Assembly (NCBI GenBank): GCA_015179125.1
Contig: WHVA01000179.1
Span: 1-64,000, forward strand
Origin: Gautieria morchelliformis
Taxonomy: Eukaryota; Basidiomycota; Agaricomycetes; Gomphales; Gomphaceae
Direction of reading: 5' to 3'
DNA: 64,000 bases
Numbering within the stretch: position 1 is the first letter of the stretch; every line of letters starts with the position of its first letter. Shown piece after piece: positions 58,416-64,000 of this stretch. The position numbers and the translations under genes are program-made. The notes under the pieces were generated by a model. That model searched no databases and was not told the DNA's origin. It saw nothing but the letters and a program-made list of their open reading frames with translations.

Positions 58416-59380
58416 CCCATAGCGTGTCCTCACCTGTAGTGTGTCCTCACCTGTAGTGTGTCCTCACCTGTAGTGTGTCCTCACCTGTAGTGTGTCCTCA
58501 CCTGTAGTGTGTCCTCACTAACGTGTCTTCACAAGTAGCGTTCACTAACGTGTCTTCACAAGTAGCGTTCACTAACGTGTCTTCACAAGTAGCGTGTCCT
58601 CACAAGTAGCGTGTCCTCACACGTAGCGTGTCCTCACACGTAGCGTGTCCTCACACGTAGCGTGTCCTCACACGTAGCGTGTCCTCACACGTAGCGTGTC
58701 CTCACATGTAGCGTGTCCTCACACGTAGCGTGTCCTCACACGTAGCGTGTCCTCACACGTAGCGTGACCTCACACGTAGCGTGACCTCACACGTAGCGTG
58801 ACCTCACACGTAGCGTGACCTCACACGTAGCGTGACCTCACACGTAGCGTGACCTCACACGTAGCGTGACCTCACACGTAGCGTGACCTCACACGTAGCG
58901 TGACCTCACACGTAGCGTGACCTCACACGTAGCGTGACCTCACACGTAGCGTGACCTCACACGTAGCGTGTCCTCACACGTAGCGTGTCCTCACACGTAG
59001 CGTGACCTCACACGTAGCGTGACCTCACACGTAGCGTGACCTCACACGTAGCGTGACCTCACACGTAGCGTGACCTCACACGTAGCGTGACCTCACACGT
59101 AGCGTGACCTCACACGTAGCGTGTCCTCACACGTAGCGTGTCCTCACACGTAGCGTGTCCTCACACGTAGCGTGTCCTCACACGTAGCGTGTCCTCACAC
59201 GTAGCGTGTCCTCACACGTAGCGTGTCCTCACACGTAGCGTGTCCTCACACGTAGCGTGTCCTCACACGTAGCGTGTCCTCACACGTAGCGTGTCCTCAC
59301 ACGTAGCGTGTCCTCACACGTAGCGTGTCCTCACACGTAGCGTGTCCTCACACGTAGCGTGTCCTCACACGTAGCGTGTG
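58416..59380 (+). repeat. 17-bp minisatellite, blocks 2-5
   Basis: The array resumes after the LTR and changes type in blocks: about five CCTGTAGTGTGTCCTCA; three copies of a 27-bp unit CACTAACGTGTCTTCACAAG..AGCGTT at about 58517-58597; then long runs of CACGTAGCGTGTCCTCA alternating with runs of CACGTAGCGTGACCTCA (T to A at one position). Each run is internally uniform. Confidence 0.93.
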
Positions 59381-59904
59381 TTAGCAACTAGGGGCTATGG
59401 CAGGGAAGGTTCGGTAGAGTTCTTAGAAAGCTAGAATCAAATACACTCTCTCAGTGAATTTATTGTCACTGATATATTAATACAGTACCTAGAATCAAAT
59501 ACACTCTCTCAGTGAATTTATTGTCACTGATATATTAATACAGTACCTAGAATCAAATACACTACATGATTTTCAGTCAACATGCTATGTAAATATGAAA
59601 GATACTACTTGCCTCTCTCAGTGAATTTATTGTCACTGAGAGAGGAGCACTATCCTGTCTCAGAAGGCATATACATGCACCCGGCCCTTTAGTGCCCAAG
59701 GGCTCGCGCGTCGAAGTCATTTCAAACTCCGCTGGGTGCAGCCGCCTGTGAAAATAGAAATAACAGAATGAAATGAAGAGGTAGAGAGTGACTGGAAAAT
59801 TTCGAAAATAAGCAGAGAAATGGATGCATGGTACAAGAACAATGTGAGAAGATATTGAAACACCACACAATAAATCGAATATATTATGCTTGTTTTTGGT
59901 GCAG
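59381..59904. repeat. 58-bp tandem duplication and palindrome stretch
   Basis: A 58-bp unit starting TAGAATCAAATACACTCTCT is present at 59432-59489 and 59490-59547 with a partial third copy to about 59563. Its core CTCTCTCAGTGAATTTATTG recurs at 59612 inside a 13-bp perfect inverted repeat (arms 59612-59624 and 59633-59645, 8-nt loop). No gene recognised. Confidence 0.7.
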
Positions 59905-60398
59905 GAGCATAAATGCACCCAACAAGGTACACGGCCAATGACCGCGTCTACCTTTCGACACAAAACCTAACTCTCCCGAAAGGAAGAGCCAGAAAACTAG
60001 TCCCACGGTACATCGGACCATACCACGTCGTCGAGGCTCACAACGACGCCTTGACGGTGACCCTTGATCTTCCCGACGAGCTGAAAAGCCGTCGCATGTC
60101 ACCGGTCTTCCACTCAAGCCTCATACAGCGATACGAGGCCAACAACGACGAATTGTTCCCCCGTCGTGAGGCCAAGTCATTTTATGACTTCGGAGCGAAT
60201 GATGACGAGGAGTGGCTCGTCGACGAGATTATCGCACATCGATGGATAAACTCGACGGACCTGGAGTTCCAGGTCCGTTGGACCCTAGGCGACGTGACAT
60301 GGGAACCCATGTCATCCTGCAAGGACCTTGAAGCCCTAGATAGCTATCTAGAGCTTCGGGGGGTGAGCAAGCCACGCGACCTCCCCAGACGCCGCTAG
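59905..60398 (+). mobile_element. Ty3/gypsy pol fragment: integrase tail and chromodomain
   Basis: Open frame to a stop at 60396-60398. It begins within the integrase C-terminal domain (YTANDRVYLSTQNLTLPKGR, ARKLVPRYIGPYHVVEAHND, LPDELKSRRMSPVFHSSLIQ, RYEANNDELFPRRE) and ends with a chromodomain (EWLVDEIIAHRWINSTDLEF, QVRWTLGDVTWEPMSSCKDL, EALDSYLELRGV). This is the 3' end of a chromovirus-type Ty3/gypsy pol. Everything 5' (gag, protease, RT, RNase H, most of integrase and the 5' LTR) is missing, so the element is truncated and not autonomous. It is not a virus of people, animals or crops; it is a fungal retroelement relic. Confidence 0.88.
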
Positions 60399-60511
60399 AC
60401 GTGTCTGTCACGTGCAGACCACGTGATGCACCGGCCACGGCGCGGTTAAATTTTCACCTCGGATCTTTCCAAGGACACATCGCTTCTTGGAAGCTAACCA
60501 CCATCATCCCC

Positions 60512-62504
60512 ATGAAGATGATGCCCCCCAAAGATGGGATGGACGTTGATCCGTCAACGTCCACAACGTGAGCAACGGCCCCGAGACAGGGGGCCGCAGA
60601 TATTCTCCGTGCTCCAGTAGACCAGGAGCACTGGATGATCGTGGGATGGGAGGATGCCCTCGCCATCGTCCACCCGGACGATTGCGCAACATGCGCAGAC
60701 TACGCCGTGCACCTAAGGGCCGCGACAGGCACCCGCAAGGTCAAATTGCAGGACGAAGACATCGGCGACGCCGTCGATGCAGCCTGGGGATGGCTCCCAA
60801 TGAGCATCACGTGTGACGCGCGAGAAGAGCCCCTCTGGGACATCCACGACCTTAAAAAAGAGGTCAAGGAGTTGGAACGCGCGGTCGCAGACCGCGACGA
60901 TGTGCTCGCAACCGAGCATGCCAAGATCAAGGAACTGGAGCAACAGCTGAGTGCAGCCCAGCTCCAGGTTACCCTGGCCCACGTTGCCTCAAAAAGGCCG
61001 TGACATGGCCCGGTCATGGACCCAGTGGCCAGGCCATCATCACTTCGCGCGACGGTGCCTCTGCCGGCACGCGCAACATCAGGACTAGCGTCCCAATTGT
61101 CGGTGCCGACCCCGACGACGACAATGACGGAAGGGCATAGCGCGCCTTCCGACTCTGCATACAGCGTCCCAGATGGATGGGAGTCAGACTCGTCCGTCTG
61201 GGAAGACATACGACCCAGAAAGGGCACAGCGGCTGGCAGAGCAGCCAAAGAAAAAGCACAAGAAATTGCGCGGCTCCCCCAACACCGTCAATGGGCTAAC
61301 CATTGCGAGGGAAAGCACGATTAGCGCTTACCTAGCAGCATCATCGTCGCACACTGTCAATGACCCTGCCCTTCAACGGCGGATAGCACAGGTCAAGGCC
61401 CAGTACATTGGGCCTGGCGTGGCCCTGCCTCCACCGGCGGGGACAGTTCACCCTCCCTACCTGGGGGAGGGGACTCTCATCCCACTCGGAGATCCACCGA
61501 TCTCTGAGACGGGCCTCCTACCACGGCCGGTAGGGAAGGCCCAACAGCGTCGTACTCAATGGTACGACGTCTGCCCGCTCGACGAACCACGCTTCGTCAA
61601 ACTCTTAGTGCAGGCAAAAGAGACGCCACAGCTCGCGCGTACGCGTGAGATGATCGGCGTATTTAAACGCATTGAGCGCGAACAACGTGCTCGCAATCCC
61701 AAAAGGGATTGTCTCGTGATAGCGGGCGGTACCCCGCACGATATCGCGGCCATCCTGAAGGGTTGGATACATAACCCCGAAGGAATCCCATCTGCCATCC
61801 GCGACAATGCGGATGGCACCTTCAACCTAGACGACATGGACATCTGGATGTGGTTGAAGGCCCTTGCGCCCCAGGTCAAAGGGGTCGCATCACCGCTCAG
61901 GGCGAGGCTACTTGAGCTATTCGGCTCGACAAACCAATGGTCGAGCCTCGTCGACGCCAGGGAAGTGCTGACACCTCAGAGCACCACCCTGCGGCTCTCA
62001 ATCACAGGCCCATTCCCTGTGGAGGGCCGAGCCGGCCCCGACATCCCCCTCGCCGAGATTGCGAGATGGTTGGCCCGCTATGCGGGGGTCACTCGCGAGC
62101 AAGTGGCACGCATTGAACACTATGTTCAACGCAGCATCACCGGGGCGGCATTCAGTGCCGCCGCCCGCGAGGGCCAACAAAAGGTCCTCGAGACCAGCCA
62201 TGTGAGGGCCGCGGTGCCGTGACCCCTCACTCACGCTCAGCTCGACCAAGAGCTGGCGCGCTTCCGGCCCCCTCCTCAGACTGAGGACCCGGCCGTTAAG
62301 GCCATGCTCCGCAAGGACACTGGCCTCATCACCCAAGCAGATATCGCCACTAGTGGTGAGGCCGACCAGCCTCACCCAATCACCACCGATGACGCGGAGG
62401 TGCCCCCGGAGGAGTCACGTGCTCCACCGGCCCCGTACGACGACGACATCATCGTATCGGCCACTCTAGAGGACTCCCTTATGGATGACCTCTATGAGTC
62501 GTAG
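60512..62504 (+). pseudogene. Extra ORF downstream of gypsy pol, interrupted
   Basis: Starts MKMMPPKDGMDVDPSTSTT, hits TGA at 60569, continues ILRAPVDQEHWMIVGWEDAL.. with a coiled coil (LKKEVKELERAVADRDDVLA), TGA at 61001, then a Ser/Thr/Pro-rich part, shifts frame near 61240 in an A-rich tract, continues KLRGSPNTVNGLTIARESTI, QWYDVCPLDEPRFVKLLVQA, KGWIHNPEGIPSAIRDNADG, LEIARWLARYAGVTREQ-like, TGA at 62220, and ends LTHAQLDQELARF.. EDSLMDDLYES at 62504. About 660 codons in all. No zinc knuckle or protease motif. Position between the chromodomain and the polypurine tract marks it as an accessory ORF of the element; function unknown. Confidence 0.6.
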
Positions 62505-62519
62505 TTGACCCCTATAGTT

Positions 62520-62537
62520 GTCTATAGAGGGGGAGGG
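62520..62537 (+). other. Polypurine tract
   Basis: TATAGAGGGGGAGGG ends exactly at the TG of the following LTR, the position at which plus-strand DNA synthesis is primed in LTR retroelements. Confidence 0.7.
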
Positions 62538-62752
62538 TGTAAATAACCTGTGTATCTACATGTACAATAGTTATTACATAATCCCAGTGGGCCCCTTAGG
62601 GACCCACTGTATAGTTTATGCGTGGGAACCGGCCAGCGGTCCCCATCACATCTTACTCTTACCTGTCACTACGTAGCATTGAGAATACCACTCATTGGTC
62701 AAGTTCTGTTGTGCCCTTGTGATACAAGGTCCTAAGATCAACATCCTTTACA
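62538..62752 (+). mobile_element. 3' LTR of the gypsy element, 215 bp
   Basis: Begins TGTAAATAACC right after the polypurine tract and ends CATCCTTTACA, so the termini form the 6-bp inverted repeat TGTAAA..TTTACA. An internal imperfect hairpin (CAGTGGGCCCC, TTAG, GGGACCCACTG) lies at 62585-62609. It differs from the 569-bp solo LTR, so two retroelement families are present. Confidence 0.65.
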
Positions 62753-63903
62753 TGCTGGCATCTGTCAGGATTGGGAAAAATCTGCTCCCTCAAAAAAAGT
62801 CCGGCCAGAGCAGATAAGTGAGACAATAGCAGCTGAGAGCAGAGTGCGAGCCCCGGGAACGTACCGTTTTGAGTAGCTCAATCTGCCGTAGTCTGCATAA
62901 ATCAGTTAGAATAGGCTTTTGAAAAAAGCAGACCAGAGCATATTTAGAAATTTTACTGAAAGCAGATTAGAGCACATTAGAAAATATATCTATTCTAGCA
63001 GTGTCTGTCCGCCGCTCGTCATCAAATACGACAAACAGCCGTAATCACCGAAAAACGTGCAGTCTACGCAAGGGCTGTTAACGGTGCACGCCTCTGATTA
63101 AGGCTGACCACTCACCATAGCCAGACAGAACGCAGCTGCGATACGGCACAGAGCTGTTACCTGAATGGTCGCACCTTTGATCTTTCTGCACTGATCGCAA
63201 GCTGAACCATAGCATTAACTATGATATGGTCAAGCTAATTATGTCGAGGAAAAATGCTCACCCCTCGACGTTCGCCGATGCTTGACTTTGTCCCCACGGT
63301 ATGTCTGGGAGGAGTCACCATTGTAGAAAGTCATGCAGGCGGGATTGCGTACGCATGAGGAATTGTGAGGATCGTGGAAAGTCATAAAGAAGATAGGAAT
63401 GAGAACACAACTACGGTTGTATGCGCTAACACCCGCGCGCAGTGACAACAACGGACACACTGACTCATAACACCTTCGAGTCAAGGATATCACTGGCCTC
63501 AGTGGGCTGGAACAATAGCTCAAGATTGGAGATTGACTGCCTGAAGTTATCTATGTACATGACTAGCTACTTAACTGATAGACTAGCACTGTGAAGGTAT
63601 GTAGAAGGGTTGTGGAACAATCAAGTGCCACCGGCGCATGATAATGCGCCGGTGCTCATGTCTCGGTCAGGGGACCTGAGGTGCGGCTTCAGATCTTGGC
63701 CTAGGGCCATCTTCACCAATAATAACAACCATCAGTTGTGTAGTATCGGTGGGCTGTATGCGTACGGGAAGTGCCCGATCACCCTGCGGCCCCAGACATG
63801 TGTCCATATCCAAACCTGACCTGTGCATGGGTGCGGGTGCAGGCGGGCACGTCAACGCCACGACTGGCTACCAGTTCGTTGCACGCACATTGGGATATTG
63901 GGA
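62753..63903. other. 1.15-kb stretch without a recognised gene
   Basis: Between 62780 and 62970 short words of the form AGCAGA(C/T)(C/T)AGAGCA recur five or so times in AT-rich DNA. An 11-bp perfect inverted repeat lies at 63629-63654 (CACCGGCGCAT, GATA, ATGCGCCGGTG). No convincing coding sequence. Confidence 0.45.
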
Positions 63904-63975
63904 AGCCAACTCAAAAACTTCTTTAACATCTTCCATTTAACAATGGAAGATATTAAAGAAGTTTTTGAGTTGGCT
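63904..63975. repeat. 34-bp inverted repeat, 4-nt loop
   Basis: Left arm 63904-63937 (starts AGCCAACTCAAAAACTTC), loop TAAC, right arm 63942-63975; 33 of 34 positions are complementary, the exception being a C/T difference. It could fold as a long hairpin or be two abutting transposon ends. The window ends 25 bp later, so the context is not visible. Confidence 0.85.
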
Positions 63976-64000
63976 GAGTCAGCCTGGCAAGCAAAGAAAC

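Noticed and set aside
57398..59380. CRISPR-like array
   Set aside because: Units are contiguous 17-bp repeats with no unique spacers, in a eukaryotic genome with introns.
57847..62752. The 569-bp solo LTR as the 5' LTR of the gypsy element
   Set aside because: Its termini and length (TGTAAGAACC.., 569 bp) do not match the 3' LTR (TGTAAATAACC.., 215 bp), and minisatellite lies between them.

Overview
The window is nuclear DNA of a filamentous basidiomycete, most likely an Agaricomycete. Genes are split by many short introns (mostly about 45-60 bp, GT..AG, often with a CTNAC-type branch site), lie close together on both strands, and encode fungal proteins: a Rab1/Ypt1 GTPase, Syf1, Snz-type PdxS, a Zn2Cys6 regulator, a RAX1-like RGS membrane protein. 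The edges carry integrase-like and Ty3/gypsy debris and minisatellites typical of Agaricomycete accessory DNA. I assign no species.

Layout. 1-5.2 kb is accessory: two partial copies of an integrase-like (DDE) transposon gene, a GC-rich 59-bp minisatellite open in all three forward frames, and a Cys-rich multi-exon gene of unknown role. 5.6-55.7 kb is the conserved core, with about 27 genes: WD40 protein (-), unknown (+), SYF1 (-), M24 aminopeptidase (+), MFS transporter (-), TATA-binding protein (+), Pro/Ser-rich unknown (+), long-chain acyl-CoA synthetase (-), RAX1-like (-), penta-EF-hand protein (-), HAD hydrolase (+), QCR10 (-), NOP16 (+), Zn2Cys6 factor (+), zinc-ribbon protein (+), YPT1/RAB1 (-), an NLS-bearing unknown (-), PDX1/SNZ (+), RS-rich protein (-), cyclin L (+), GH88 (+), NTF2 (-), unknown (+), RAD18 (+), unknown (+), FAD monooxygenase (+) and a T5orf172-domain protein (+). 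Several pairs diverge from very short shared promoters: QCR10/NOP16 48 bp, SYF1/M24 about 85 bp, WD40/unknown about 105 bp, RS protein/cyclin L 125 bp, NTF2/unknown about 150 bp.

55.7-64 kb is accessory again: hairpins with an 18-bp tandem repeat, an orphan minus-strand gene, a long 17-bp minisatellite built of homogenised blocks and split by a solo LTR with a 5-bp target duplication, and a 5'-truncated Ty3/gypsy element. That element keeps the integrase tail, the chromodomain, an extra ORF placed after pol, a polypurine tract and a 215-bp 3' LTR. A near-perfect 34-bp inverted repeat lies at the right edge.

The core genes form no single pathway. They are housekeeping functions: splicing (SYF1, RS protein, cyclin L), transcription (TBP), ribosome assembly (NOP16), respiration (QCR10), traffic (YPT1, NTF2), DNA damage tolerance (RAD18), and vitamin B6 and lipid metabolism. 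Exon boundaries come from reading splice signals and family conservation by eye. Gene spans are more reliable than individual exon ends.
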